A stretch of DNA of 64,000 nucleotides from Pseudomonadota bacterium (GCA_021835845.1 JAKBJU010000008.1:1-64000), one strand, 5' to 3'. Positions 30,338-38,865 are shown, counted from the stretch's first letter. Numbers and translations: made by a program. Notes: generated by a model not told the origin, from the sequence alone.

Positions 30338-31729
30338 TCAGAGCCTTTCCGTGGCGTAATCCGCAAGCCTGGAGCGCTCGCCGCGCTGCAGCGTGACGTG
30401 GCCTCCGTGCGCCCAGCCCTTGAACCGGTCAACCACATAGGTCAGGCCTGAACTGCCTTCCGTCAGGTAGGGCGTGTCGATCTGGGAAATGTTGCCCAGG
30501 CAGACGACTTTCGTACCAGGCCCTGCCCGGGTGATCAGTGTTTTCATCTGTTTCGGCGTAAGATTCTGCACCTCGTCGATGATCAGGAATTTGCTGAGGA
30601 AAGTCCTTCCCCTCATGAAATTGAGCGACTTCACCTTGATCCTGGAGCGGATGAGGTCATGGGTGGCGATTCGCCCCCAGTCCCCGCCTTCCTCGTCGGT
30701 CTTGTTGAGCACGTCCAGATTGTCTTCCAGCGCGCCCATCCAGGGACTCATTTTTTCTTCCTCCGTGCCGGGCAGAAAGCCGATGTCTTCCCCCACGGGA
30801 ATCGTGACGCGCGTCATGATGATTTCGGAATAGATCTTGAGTTCGATCGTCTGCATCAGGGCCGAGGCGAGGGTCAGGAGTGTTTTTCCGGTTCCCGCCT
30901 GTCCCAGCAGGGTGACGAAGTCGATATCCGGATCCATCAGCAGGTTCAGGGCGAAATTCTGTTCCTTGTTGCGCGCGGATATTCCCCACACGTTGTTTTT
31001 CTGATGGGTGTAGTCCTTGACCGTCTCGAGAATCGCCGACTGCCCCTCCTGCTCCCTGACCCTGGCATAGAAGGGCTGTGACGATTCCTGGTACACGAAT
31101 TCGTTGGCGTAAAGGCTGGCGCACAACGGTCCCTTGATGCGATAGAGCGTGCGCCCGGCATCCTTCCAGGATTCGATTTCGCCGCCGTGAACCTCCCAGA
31201 AATCCTGGGGCAGCTCGCGCAAGCCGGTGTAGAGCAGGTCGGTGTCTTCCAGGACCTTGTCGTTGAAATAATCCTCGGCTTCGACGCCGATCGCGCGCGC
31301 CTTGATCCTCATGTTGATGTCCTTGCTCACGAGGATGACCGAACGGGACTTGAATTTCTTCTTCAGGTGAAGGGCGACGCCCAGAATCTGGTTGTCCGCC
31401 TTCAGTCCCGGGAGGGAGGCGGGGAGGGATTCCTCGATGGCGGCGGTTTGCAGGAACAGCCTTCCTGTCGCGGTCTTTGCGCCATGCGCTTCGAGGCCGA
31501 CTCCCTCGTCGATGTCCGTCATGACCCGGCTCACGATTTCGTCCAGGAAGCGGCTTGCCTGGCGGGCGTTGCGCGCGACTTCGGACATGCCCTTCTTGTT
31601 GTTGTCGAGTTCCTCAAGCGTGGCCATGGGCAGGTAGATGTCATGTTCTTCGAAGCGGAACAGGCTGGTCGGGTCATGCATCAGCACATTGGTGTCGAGC
31701 ACGAACAGCTTGGTTTGGGTCTTGGTCAT
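30338..31729 (-). CDS. PIN-PhoH family ATPase (PhoH2 type)
   Basis: 463 aa. An N-terminal PIN nuclease domain (LFVLDTNVLMHDP near residue 10, with VILVSKDINMRIKA further on) is joined to a PhoH P-loop ATPase with Walker A GQAGTGKT at 276-283 and FLIIDEVQNLTPKQ as Walker B. PIN-PhoH proteins are RNA-unwinding and RNA-cleaving enzymes, sometimes linked to a toxin-antitoxin arrangement; no antitoxin-like gene precedes it here. bcp lies three bases upstream of its start, so the two are probably co-transcribed. Confidence 0.93.
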   Translation of the reverse strand: MTKTQTKLFVLDTNVLMHDPTSLFRFEEHDIYLPMATLEELDNNKKGMSEVARNARQASRFLDEIVSRVMTDIDEGVGLEAHGAKTATGRLFLQTAAIEESLPASLPGLKADNQILGVALHLKKKFKSRSVILVSKDINMRIKARAIGVEAEDYFNDKVLEDTDLLYTGLRELPQDFWEVHGGEIESWKDAGRTLYRIKGPLCASLYANEFVYQESSQPFYARVREQEGQSAILETVKDYTHQKNNVWGISARNKEQNFALNLLMDPDIDFVTLLGQAGTGKTLLTLASALMQTIELKIYSEIIMTRVTIPVGEDIGFLPGTEEEKMSPWMGALEDNLDVLNKTDEEGGDWGRIATHDLIRSRIKVKSLNFMRGRTFLSKFLIIDEVQNLTPKQMKTLITRAGPGTKVVCLGNISQIDTPYLTEGSSGLTYVVDRFKGWAHGGHVTLQRGERSRLADYATERL

Positions 31730-31732
31730 GGT

Positions 31733-32185
31733 TCAGGCGATGGATTTGAGATGGTTGAGAACGTCTTCGGCATGGCCTTCGGCCTTGACGCCGCGCCATT
31801 CCTTGAGGATTCTTCTTTCGGAGTCGAGCAGGAAAGTGCTGCGCTCGATTCCGCGCACGGCCTTGCCGTACATCATTTTCTGCTTGAGCACCCCGAACAG
31901 GTTGCAGGCGAGTTCTTCGGCGTCGCTCAGCAGGTCGAAAGGAAGGTTGTATTTCGACTTGAAATTTTCGTGGGACTTGATGCTGTCGCGGGAGATGCCC
32001 CGCACTTGGCAGCCGAGCCGCGCGAAGTCTTCGTGGACATCACGGAATTGCTGGCTTTCCGTGGTGCAGCCAGGCGTGTTGTCCTTGGGATAGAAGTAAA
32101 GGAGGATAAATTTTGCGCTGCAGGCGGAAAGTTGGAAATCCTTTCCGCCGGTGGCGGGCAATACGAAATCAGGGACGGTTTGCAT
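31733..32185 (-). CDS. bcp: Bcp/PrxQ-type thioredoxin-dependent peroxiredoxin
   Basis: 150 aa. It reduces hydroperoxides. The peroxidatic Cys40 lies in FYPKDNTPGCTTES, and DRSTFLL-like ERSTFLLD is conserved. Many Bcp proteins have the resolving Cys five residues on; here that position is Gln45, so the enzyme is either 1-Cys or uses another Cys, with Cys94 in LACNLFGV the best candidate by location in a helix. trxC elsewhere in the window could supply reductant. Confidence 0.95.
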   Translation of the reverse strand: MQTVPDFVLPATGGKDFQLSACSAKFILLYFYPKDNTPGCTTESQQFRDVHEDFARLGCQVRGISRDSIKSHENFKSKYNLPFDLLSDAEELACNLFGVLKQKMMYGKAVRGIERSTFLLDSERRILKEWRGVKAEGHAEDVLNHLKSIA

Positions 32186-32222
32186 GATGCCGGAATGGAT
32201 TCCTGTGAAAGTTGTTCAGGCA

Positions 32223-32252
32223 ACCATAACTTAACTGCGTTAGGCTTGTCAA
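32223..32252 (-). promoter_or_regulatory. promoter of bcp and the PIN-PhoH gene
   Basis: On the bottom strand a perfect TTGACA (32247-32252) is followed after 18 bp by TATGGT (32223-32228, 4 of 6), 37 bp upstream of the bcp ATG. It is the only good pair on this strand in the 240-bp divergent region. Confidence 0.65.
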
Positions 32253-32321
32253 AGCAGTTTTGGTTGTCGTCTTTGAGGCGGGCGATGCGAGTAAAATTCA
32301 AACCCTGCATGGACAAAGTTT

Positions 32322-32330
32322 TGTTATAAT
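32322..32330 (+). promoter_or_regulatory. extended -10 promoter of the hydrolase-ACP-ketosynthase cluster
   Basis: TGTTATAAT is an extended -10 (TGn plus perfect TATAAT), pointing right. No -35 of quality stands 17 bp upstream, which extended -10 promoters tolerate. About 95 bp separate it from the chosen hydrolase start. The rest of the 32186-32424 gap holds the bcp promoter and nothing else recognised. Confidence 0.6.
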
Positions 32331-32424
32331 CCACGTAATTTGCGTACCCTGGCCTGCCGGTTATGATTGATCGGGATCTGGATTCGTTGGGGTGACGGGC
32401 GCTCTGAAAGAGGATGGTCTACGG

Positions 32425-33288
32425 ATGGTGGCACTGAATGAAATTACCAAGGATATCAATCTGGTCAAGGGAGAGCATGCGGTATTGCTGATTCATGGGT
32501 TGTCGGGAACGCCACTGGAGATGCAATATGTGGCGAGAAAGCTCCACAAGGCTGGCTACACCGTCAGGGCGCCCCATTTTTCCGGTTACGGTTACGGCGA
32601 ACGCCCTGCCGCCAAAAAATGGCAGGAATGGCACAAGGAAGTCGTCGCGCATTTCGATGACATGAAGCGGCAGTACAAGACGGTGTCGGTCTGCGGTCTT
32701 TGCATTGGCGCTGTCCTGGCCCTGAATCTCGCGGCAGAGAAGAAGGACGAAGTCGCCGGGCTTTCTCTTCTTGCCACCACGCTCTATTTCGACGGCTGGA
32801 GCATCCCCTGGTACCGTTTTCTTTTGCCCCTCGGCTACTACACCCCTTTCCGGTATTTCTACGCCTATCGCGAGCGGGAGCCCTACGGGCTCAAGAACGA
32901 GCAGCTGCGCGCCTGGATCGCCCGTGAAATGACCGAGAAATCGACTTCGGCCGCGGGCTCTGCAAGGATCCCGATGAGCGGGATTTTCGAAACCGACAAG
33001 CTTATCGGCGAAGTGAAGCGGAACATTCCGAAAGCCACGGCTCCCGCCCTCATCATCCATTCCATCGAGGACGACACCGCTACCGTCAGGAGCGCCGACT
33101 TCGTGGAAAAACATATCGGCAGCAGGAAAGTGCGCAAGATCTTCCTCGACGACTGCTATCATATGGTGACGATGGACAACCAGAAGGACCTCGTCGCCGA
33201 AGAAACCATCCGCTTCTTCAACGAAGTGATCGCGGGTGAAGTCCAATCCTCCCCAAGTGTCGAATTCGACACGGTACGCGTAGCCTGA
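32425..33288 (+). CDS. alpha/beta hydrolase with Cys in the nucleophile position
   Basis: 287 aa from ATG 32425 (an AGAGGA lies about 12 bases upstream); a GTG at 32392 would add 11 residues. It resembles carboxylesterase/monoacylglycerol-lipase-like hydrolases: oxyanion HGLSGTPLEM near residue 25, nucleophile elbow G-L-C-I-G with Cys93 where Ser is usual, acid in IIHSIEDDTA and His in DDCYHMVTMD. A Cys nucleophile is known in dienelactone hydrolases. The gene is followed 11 bp later by an ACP gene, so the substrate may be an acyl-ACP or acyl ester. Thioesterase or acyltransferase activity is a guess. Confidence 0.85.
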   Translation: MVALNEITKDINLVKGEHAVLLIHGLSGTPLEMQYVARKLHKAGYTVRAPHFSGYGYGERPAAKKWQEWHKEVVAHFDDMKRQYKTVSVCGLCIGAVLALNLAAEKKDEVAGLSLLATTLYFDGWSIPWYRFLLPLGYYTPFRYFYAYREREPYGLKNEQLRAWIAREMTEKSTSAAGSARIPMSGIFETDKLIGEVKRNIPKATAPALIIHSIEDDTATVRSADFVEKHIGSRKVRKIFLDDCYHMVTMDNQKDLVAEETIRFFNEVIAGEVQSSPSVEFDTVRVA

Positions 33289-33298
33289 AACAAAGCAT

Positions 33299-33553
33299 AT
33301 GACAACCTTACAAACGATACAAAAGCTCATGGCGGAAAATTTCGAGATGAGCGAAGCCGATCTTCAGCCAGAAAGTTCGCTTGAAACCCTGGGGCTCGAT
33401 TCCCTTTCCGTCATCGAATTCATGTTCGTCCTGGAGGACGAATTCAAAATCAAATTGTCCGACGAGCGCGTCGAAATCAAGACGGTTCAGGACATCGTGA
33501 CCCTTGTGGACAGGCTCGTGGCCGATCAGCACGCTGCGGAGCCCAAGCATTGA
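33299..33553 (+). CDS. acyl carrier protein
   Basis: 84 aa, one four-helix ACP domain. The phosphopantetheine attachment site is Ser35 in LETLGLDSLSVIEFMFVLED. It differs from the main fatty-acid ACP by a longer C-terminal tail (AAEPKH) and by its location outside a fab cluster, so it is likely a dedicated carrier for the adjacent ketosynthase. Its stop overlaps the ketosynthase TTG start. Confidence 0.93.
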   Translation: MTTLQTIQKLMAENFEMSEADLQPESSLETLGLDSLSVIEFMFVLEDEFKIKLSDERVEIKTVQDIVTLVDRLVADQHAAEPKH

Positions 33554-34785
33554 GAAGAGTGGTCATTAGCGGCCTCGGCGTGGTTTCGTCGGTGGGCAGC
33601 AACAAGGCCGATTTTTTTGACAATCTGATGATCGGGAAATCGGGGGTGAGAACCCTTTCCGCAGACTTTTCCGACAAGCTTTCCATCCGGGTGGCCGCCG
33701 AGGTCGATTTCGACCCTTCCAGCCATTTCTCCCGGATGAAGCTCGGCTCCCTGGACAGATTCAGCCAGTTCGCCCTCGTGGCCGCAAAGGAAGCCTTCAG
33801 CGATTCAGGGCTGGCATTGCCCGAAGCGGACAAGCCTCGCGCAGGGATCTATTTCGGCACCGGAATAGGCGGGGTCGGGACGATAGAAGAGGGCTACGTC
33901 GAGATCTATACCAGGGAAGTGCCGAGAATCAAGCCGCTCACCGTGCTGATGGCGATGAACAATGCCGCGGCATCCCAGATATCCATGGAATACGGATTGC
34001 AGGGGCCGAACGTGACCTATTCGACTGCCTGTTCTTCTTCGTCGATCGCCATCGGAGAGGCTTACCGGTTGATCAGGCACGGCTATGCCGATGTCATGGC
34101 GGCGGGAGGGAGCGAAGCCCTGCTGACTTACGGCACGATCAATGCCTGGATTTCACTCAGGACGCTTGCCTTGCCCGACGAGAGGGACGTTTCGGCTTCC
34201 TGCAAACCTTTTTCGAAAAACAGGACCGGACTCGTTCTTGGCGAAGGGTCGGCCGTCCTCATTCTCGAAGAAGCCGGCCGGGCCGTGGCTCGGGGGGCGC
34301 CGATTTACGGAGAGCTGATCGGCTACGGCTCGGCGAGCGATGCCTGCCATATCACCAAACCCTCCCGGGAGGGACAGGTCCGCTCCATGCGGCTCGCCAT
34401 CGAAGAGGCCGGAATCGAGCCCCGGGAAATCGATCATATCAATGCCCACGGCACTGCGACGGCCATCGGGGATGCGGTCGAGACGGCTGCGATCAAGGAG
34501 GTTTTCGGACAGCATGCCCACCGCATTCCGGTGACATCGACCAAATCCATGCATGGCCACATGATGGGGGCGACAGGCGCTGTCGAATTTGCAGCGGCGC
34601 TCCTTGCCATGAAGCACAAGAGCATCCCGCCCACGGCCCATCTGGATGAGCCGGATCCTGAATGCGATCTCGATTACGTGCCCAATGTCGGCAGGACAGG
34701 GGTCGACATCAGGACGGTCATGTCGAATTCCTTCGCATTCGGCGGCAGCAATGCCGTCCTGATCGCACGGGAATTCAAGGCTTAA
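33550..34785 (+). CDS. FabF-like beta-ketoacyl-ACP synthase
   Basis: 411 aa from a TTG overlapping the ACP stop. It has the complete Cys-His-His triad of KAS II type condensing enzymes: Cys161 in YSTACSSSS, His300 in NAHGTATAIGD and His335 in KSMHGHMMGATG. It would condense an acyl group with malonyl-ACP. No ketoreductase, dehydratase or malonyl transferase is beside it, so it depends on general fatty-acid enzymes or makes a beta-keto product. The stop codon TAA abuts repeat copy B exactly. Confidence 0.93.
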   Translation: MRRVVISGLGVVSSVGSNKADFFDNLMIGKSGVRTLSADFSDKLSIRVAAEVDFDPSSHFSRMKLGSLDRFSQFALVAAKEAFSDSGLALPEADKPRAGIYFGTGIGGVGTIEEGYVEIYTREVPRIKPLTVLMAMNNAAASQISMEYGLQGPNVTYSTACSSSSIAIGEAYRLIRHGYADVMAAGGSEALLTYGTINAWISLRTLALPDERDVSASCKPFSKNRTGLVLGEGSAVLILEEAGRAVARGAPIYGELIGYGSASDACHITKPSREGQVRSMRLAIEEAGIEPREIDHINAHGTATAIGDAVETAAIKEVFGQHAHRIPVTSTKSMHGHMMGATGAVEFAAALLAMKHKSIPPTAHLDEPDPECDLDYVPNVGRTGVDIRTVMSNSFAFGGSNAVLIAREFKA

Positions 34786-35059
34786 GGAACCCCTGAACAA
34801 GTCCCGCGTGGCCGCGACGGTCGGTTTTGCGGGATGAAACTCGCGAAGCAAGGCGCAGCGAATGGTCATTCCCTTCGCAAGCCGAACGACAAGGAGGATC
34901 GCCCGCAAAACCCCGTCCCTCAAGGGTTGCGTGAAAATCGAGCGCTCGCTTTGTCGCGTTCCTTGGCATTGTAGACCTGGCTACAACCTGCGTCGCGCTT
35001 CGCGCGATCATCTCGATTTCCCAGCAACACGGCTCATGTCCGGCTTGTTCAGGGGTTTC
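34786..35059 (-). repeat. dispersed inverted-terminal repeat element, copy B (MITE-like)
   Basis: 274 bp, the same length as copy A, in the opposite orientation. Its arms read GGAACCCCTGAACAAGTCC and, reversed from the other end, GAAACCCCTGAACAAGCC, so they match each other but differ from the arms of copies A and C. The flanks are TTAA (34782-34785) and TTAG (35060-35063), both YTAR. The left flank contains the ketosynthase stop and the right flank the arnD stop. The interior is clearly related to A and C (shared CGACAAAGCGAGCGCTCGAT) and keeps the internal hairpin with a mismatch. Confidence 0.9.
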
Positions 35060-35956
35060 TTAGCCCAGGAATTCATTTCCCTGCAGCGCAAGCATTCCGG
35101 CCCTTCCCGGAATTTCCCCGTATGCCACTTCATGCCTCGGCAGTGATTCGTCCGCCAGCGATTCGAAATACTGCTGCATCGAAACGAGTTCGTACCCCAT
35201 GCTTTTCCAACCGAGAAGCAGGGTTTCGAACGTCCCGATTAGCTTCATCCCTTCCAGCTCGGCGTGCAGGGTGTAGACATGGCCAGTTTTGCGGGGATTT
35301 TCGCTCAGCTTGAGCAGATGGGATGCAGCGTCGTCATCCAGTCCCATTACTTCGTCCAGGGTGGGAAGGGTGGTCGGCAGCTGAGGACAGGCGATGATTT
35401 CGGCATCCTGTACGGGAATGAAAGGACAAATTCCCCGGGTGTCGGAGGCATAGCGAAAGCCCAGCTTCTGGGTAAGGCGGAAGGCATGGGGGTTCATCTG
35501 CCAGCCTGCGGCGCCGTGGATGTGCGCGGGTTCGTCGAAAATGGCCTCGAATCTCTTGCAGGCTGCCAGCATTTCCCTTGCCGTCCAGGCGGCGCCCTGG
35601 TTGAAAACGTTATTCTGCCATTTGACATGGTCCCAGGTATGGATGCCGACTTCGAATCCTTCGCTTTCCACTTGCCGCATGAGTTCGCCGCAGCGCCTGC
35701 CGATGTCGGGTCCGGGAAGCAGGGTGCCGTAAAGCAGGGTCTTGAGGCCGTAATGCTCCAGCACCGAAGTTCGGGACACCTTCTTCATGAACCCGGGCTT
35801 GAATACCCGTTTCATGGCCCATCCGGTATGATCCTTCCCCAGGCTGAACAGGAAGGTGGCCTGCGCATCCATTTTCTGCAGCAGGGAGACGAGGGGCAGA
35901 ATGCCTTCGCGGGTCCCCCTGAAAGTGTCGACATCGATTTTAAGGGCGAGCTTCAT
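35060..35956 (-). CDS. arnD: 4-deoxy-4-formamido-L-arabinose-phosphoundecaprenol deformylase
   Basis: 298 aa polysaccharide-deacetylase (NodB) fold. Metal-binding Asp residues appear in LKIDVDTFRGT, His ligands in GIHTWDHVKWQN, and HGAAGWQMNPHA with FRYASDTRG completes the ArnD pattern. It removes the formyl group from undecaprenyl-phosphate-Ara4FN before transfer to lipid A. It is the last gene of the arn operon, its start overlapping the preceding stop by 4 bp; its stop lies in the flank of repeat copy B. Confidence 0.96.
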   Translation of the reverse strand: MKLALKIDVDTFRGTREGILPLVSLLQKMDAQATFLFSLGKDHTGWAMKRVFKPGFMKKVSRTSVLEHYGLKTLLYGTLLPGPDIGRRCGELMRQVESEGFEVGIHTWDHVKWQNNVFNQGAAWTAREMLAACKRFEAIFDEPAHIHGAAGWQMNPHAFRLTQKLGFRYASDTRGICPFIPVQDAEIIACPQLPTTLPTLDEVMGLDDDAASHLLKLSENPRKTGHVYTLHAELEGMKLIGTFETLLLGWKSMGYELVSMQQYFESLADESLPRHEVAYGEIPGRAGMLALQGNEFLG

Positions 35957-36999
35957 GCGTCGACGAGTTTTCGCGCCTCGTTGACATGGCCCCGGTAGGC
36001 TTCGTAGATGTTGACGAGCGCATCCTGCATCGTCACGCTCGGTTGCCAGCCCAGATCGCGGCAGGTATTGTCGATTTTCGGGACGCGGTTCTGCACGTCC
36101 TGATAGCCCTTGCCGTAATATTCGGCCGAAGTCGTCTCGATCACCTGAACTTTCTTCGCGGTGGGCTCGTATTCGGGATAAGTATAGGCGAGATCCAGCA
36201 TCATTTTCGCCAGTTCCTTGACCGAATAATTGTTTTTGGGATTGCCGATGTTGTAGATCTGGCCGGAGGCGATGCCATCCTTGTTGTCGATGATTTTCAT
36301 CAGGGCGTCAATGCCGTCGTCGATGTAGGTGAATGCGCGTTTCTGCGTGCCTCCGTCGACCAGCTTGATGTTTTCTCCGCGAACGATATGGCCGAGAAAC
36401 TGGGTGATGACGCGGGAGCTGCCTTCCTTTTGCGTGTAGATGCTGTCGAGTCCCTCGCCTATCCAGTTGAAAGGCCTGAAAAGGGTGAAATCGAGGCCGT
36501 CCTGCATGGCATAGGCCCAGATCACGCGATCCATGAGCTGCTTGCTGCAGGAATAGATCCATCTCGGCTTGTTGATGGGCCCCAGGACCAGTTCGGAATG
36601 GTCGGGGTCGAACTCGCCGTCCCTGCACATGCCGTAGACTTCCGAAGTCGAAGGAAAGACCACGCGTTTCTTGTATTTGACGCAGGCCCGGACAATGGGC
36701 AGATTCGCTTCGAAATCGAGTTCGAAAACCTTGAGGGGCTCCTTGACATAGGTTGCAGGGGTTGCGATGGCGACAAGCGGCAGAACGGTGTCGCATTTCT
36801 TGACATGGTATTCGATCCATTCGCGGTTGATGGTGATGTCGCCTTCGAAAAAATGGAAGCGCGGATGATCGAGCAGGTCGGCAATGCGGTCGGTCTGCAT
36901 GTCCATGCCGTACACTTCCCAGTCAGTGGTTTCGATGATGCGTTTGGAAAGGTGGTGACCGATGAATCCGTTCACGCCGAGTATCAGGATTTTTTTCAT
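35953..36999 (-). CDS. arnA: UDP-glucuronate decarboxylase (ArnA C-terminal function as a separate protein)
   Basis: 348 aa extended SDR. Rossmann motif ILGVNGFIGHHLS at the N-terminus, STSEVYG, and YSCSKQLMDRVIWAY with the Tyr-x-x-x-Lys pair match the dehydrogenase/decarboxylase half of E. coli ArnA, including PFNWIGEGLDSIY and the C-terminal PSVTMQDALVNIY. It makes UDP-4-keto-pentose from UDP-glucuronate. In enterobacteria this domain is fused to the formyltransferase; here the two are distinct genes 16 bp apart. Confidence 0.94.
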   Translation of the reverse strand: MKKILILGVNGFIGHHLSKRIIETTDWEVYGMDMQTDRIADLLDHPRFHFFEGDITINREWIEYHVKKCDTVLPLVAIATPATYVKEPLKVFELDFEANLPIVRACVKYKKRVVFPSTSEVYGMCRDGEFDPDHSELVLGPINKPRWIYSCSKQLMDRVIWAYAMQDGLDFTLFRPFNWIGEGLDSIYTQKEGSSRVITQFLGHIVRGENIKLVDGGTQKRAFTYIDDGIDALMKIIDNKDGIASGQIYNIGNPKNNYSVKELAKMMLDLAYTYPEYEPTAKKVQVIETTSAEYYGKGYQDVQNRVPKIDNTCRDLGWQPSVTMQDALVNIYEAYRGHVNEARKLVDA

Positions 37000-37015
37000 G
37001 ATTATCCTTGGAGGG

Positions 37016-37933
37016 TTAAATTAGGGAAATGGAGGCGGTTCCGAGTTTTTTCGTCAGCATGCCCGCATCCGCTGTTTCACCGTCGATTTCGAAAGACACC
37101 AGCCTCAGTACGCCGCCACCGCCGCAGTCGGCATAGCAGCGTCCGTTCTCGCAATAGAGGAAGGGGCGGTCAGAACGAGGGGGGCGGCTTTCGACGAGTG
37201 TTCTGAAGAGGCTCAGCTTCATGCCTCCGATGGGGGAAAACGCGCCGGGATAGGGCGGCGCGACCGCCCGCACCAGATTGTGGATGGATTGTGCAGATTC
37301 AAGCCAGTTTATTTTTCCATCCTGGGCGCTGCGCCCGCCGAAATAGCCGCCCAGACTGAGATCCTGCTTATGAAAGGCCGCATTGCCGGATACGAGTTTC
37401 GGCAAAGCCCGGTGCAGGGTGATTTCCGCTGCGCAGGTCACCTTCTTGAAAACCTCGGCTGCAGTGTCGTTTGGCAGAATGGGAATCGCGCTCTGATCGA
37501 CGATGTCTCCGTTGTCGGGTTTCTCGGTCATCCTGTGCAACGTCGCGCCTGTTTCCGTTTCGCCCTTGATGATTGCCCAGTTGACCGGCACTCTGCCCCG
37601 GTATTTGGGAAGAAGCGAGCCGTGCATGTTGTAGGCGCCGTGCTTGGGAAGGGCGAGCAGTTCCGCCTTCAGCATCAGCCGGTAATAGAACGAGAATATG
37701 AAATCGGGGTGCAAGGCGGCGACAGCGTCGATCACCTCCGGCGTGTTGGGGTCGACTGGTTTGATGACGGGGATGTCGTGCAGCGCGGCGAGCTCCGCCA
37801 GGCTTTCGAACCAGATCGACTCATCGGGATTGTCTTCGTGCGTGACAACGAGGGCTACGTCGACATTTTGGGCGAGCAGCACCTGAAGGCAGCGCACCCC
37901 CACGTCGTGATAGCCGAAGACGACTGCGCGCAT
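37016..37933 (-). CDS. arnA: UDP-Ara4N formyltransferase (ArnA N-terminal function as a separate protein)
   Basis: 305 aa, start at 37933 sharing one base with the arnC stop. It has the formyl-transferase fold: VVFGYHDVGVRCLQVLL at the N-terminus, the catalytic YNMHGSLLPKYRGRVPVNWAI (Asn and His) and KPDNGDIVDQ (Asp), with an OB-like C-terminal domain. It formylates UDP-L-Ara4N using formyl-tetrahydrofolate. The full-length separation from the decarboxylase shows a two-gene ArnA. Confidence 0.93.
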   Translation of the reverse strand: MRAVVFGYHDVGVRCLQVLLAQNVDVALVVTHEDNPDESIWFESLAELAALHDIPVIKPVDPNTPEVIDAVAALHPDFIFSFYYRLMLKAELLALPKHGAYNMHGSLLPKYRGRVPVNWAIIKGETETGATLHRMTEKPDNGDIVDQSAIPILPNDTAAEVFKKVTCAAEITLHRALPKLVSGNAAFHKQDLSLGGYFGGRSAQDGKINWLESAQSIHNLVRAVAPPYPGAFSPIGGMKLSLFRTLVESRPPRSDRPFLYCENGRCYADCGGGGVLRLVSFEIDGETADAGMLTKKLGTASISLI

Positions 37934-38865
37934 TACGCTTTTCCTTCCAGGATCGCCTCGATCAGGTATCTCGGCCTGTGCCGCACTTCCTGATAGATCC
38001 TGCCGACATATTCGCCCAGGATGCCGATTCCGAACAGGATGATGCCGATGAAGAAGAAAACGATGCCGAAGAGGGTGAACACGCCTTGCACTTCAGGACC
38101 CACGATAAGGCGCCGGACGGCAAGGTAGATGACGAACAGCGTCGAAAGCAGGGATATCAGGATGCCGGAAAGGGAAAACACCTGGAGCGGGACGACCGAA
38201 AATCCCGTCATGAGATCGAAATTGAGCCGGATCAGGCTGTAGAGCGAATATTTCGATTCTCCTGCGGTCCGCTCCTCGTGCTCGACCTCGATCTCGGTCG
38301 GGTTGCTCGCGAAGGTATAGGCGAGCGCAGGAATGAAGGTGTTGATTTCGCGTGCGGAATTGATCGCATCGATGATGCTGCGGCTGTAGGCGCGCAGCAT
38401 GCATCCCTGATCGGTCATCCTGATTTTGGTGATGCGCTCCCGCAGGCGGTTCATCATGCGCGATGCAATGCTGCGCCACAGATCGTCCTGGCGATTCTTC
38501 CTGATCGAACCGACATAGTCGTAGCCTTCGTCCATCTTCTCCAGAAGCGTGCCTATTTCCTCGGGGGGGTTCTGCAGATCCGCATCCAGGGTGACGATAT
38601 ATTTTCCCCGCACCTGCTCGAATCCGGCCATGATGGCCATATGCTGCCCGAAATTGCCCTTGAGCAGGACGACGCGGGTCACATCCCGGCGCGCTTCAAA
38701 CTGGTCCTTCAGGAGCATTGCCGAGCGATCCCGGCTGCCATCGTTGATGAAGATGATTTCATAGGGTCTGCCCAGCGCATCGAGGGCGGGGTAGAGCCTG
38801 TCGAACAGGGACTGGAGCCCCTGTTCCTCGTTGTAGACGGGGATGATGACGGAGACTTCGATCAT
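37933..38865 (-). CDS. arnC: undecaprenyl-phosphate 4-deoxy-4-formamido-L-arabinose transferase
   Basis: 310 aa from MIEVSVIIPVYNEE; the ATG at 38863-38865 overlaps the arnB stop, and a longer frame to 38895 is a shadow. GT2 glycosyltransferase with VTLDADLQNPPEE (metal-binding DAD-type motif), MTDQGCMLRAYSR and two C-terminal membrane spans. It loads the formylated sugar on undecaprenyl phosphate at the inner membrane. Confidence 0.96.
   Translation of the reverse strand: MIEVSVIIPVYNEEQGLQSLFDRLYPALDALGRPYEIIFINDGSRDRSAMLLKDQFEARRDVTRVVLLKGNFGQHMAIMAGFEQVRGKYIVTLDADLQNPPEEIGTLLEKMDEGYDYVGSIRKNRQDDLWRSIASRMMNRLRERITKIRMTDQGCMLRAYSRSIIDAINSAREINTFIPALAYTFASNPTEIEVEHEERTAGESKYSLYSLIRLNFDLMTGFSVVPLQVFSLSGILISLLSTLFVIYLAVRRLIVGPEVQGVFTLFGIVFFFIGIILFGIGILGEYVGRIYQEVRHRPRYLIEAILEGKA

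Noticed and set aside
30338-31729. PIN-PhoH gene as part of a toxin-antitoxin pair
   Set aside because: No small antitoxin-like gene precedes it; bcp is directly upstream and the large PIN-PhoH type is widespread as a housekeeping gene.
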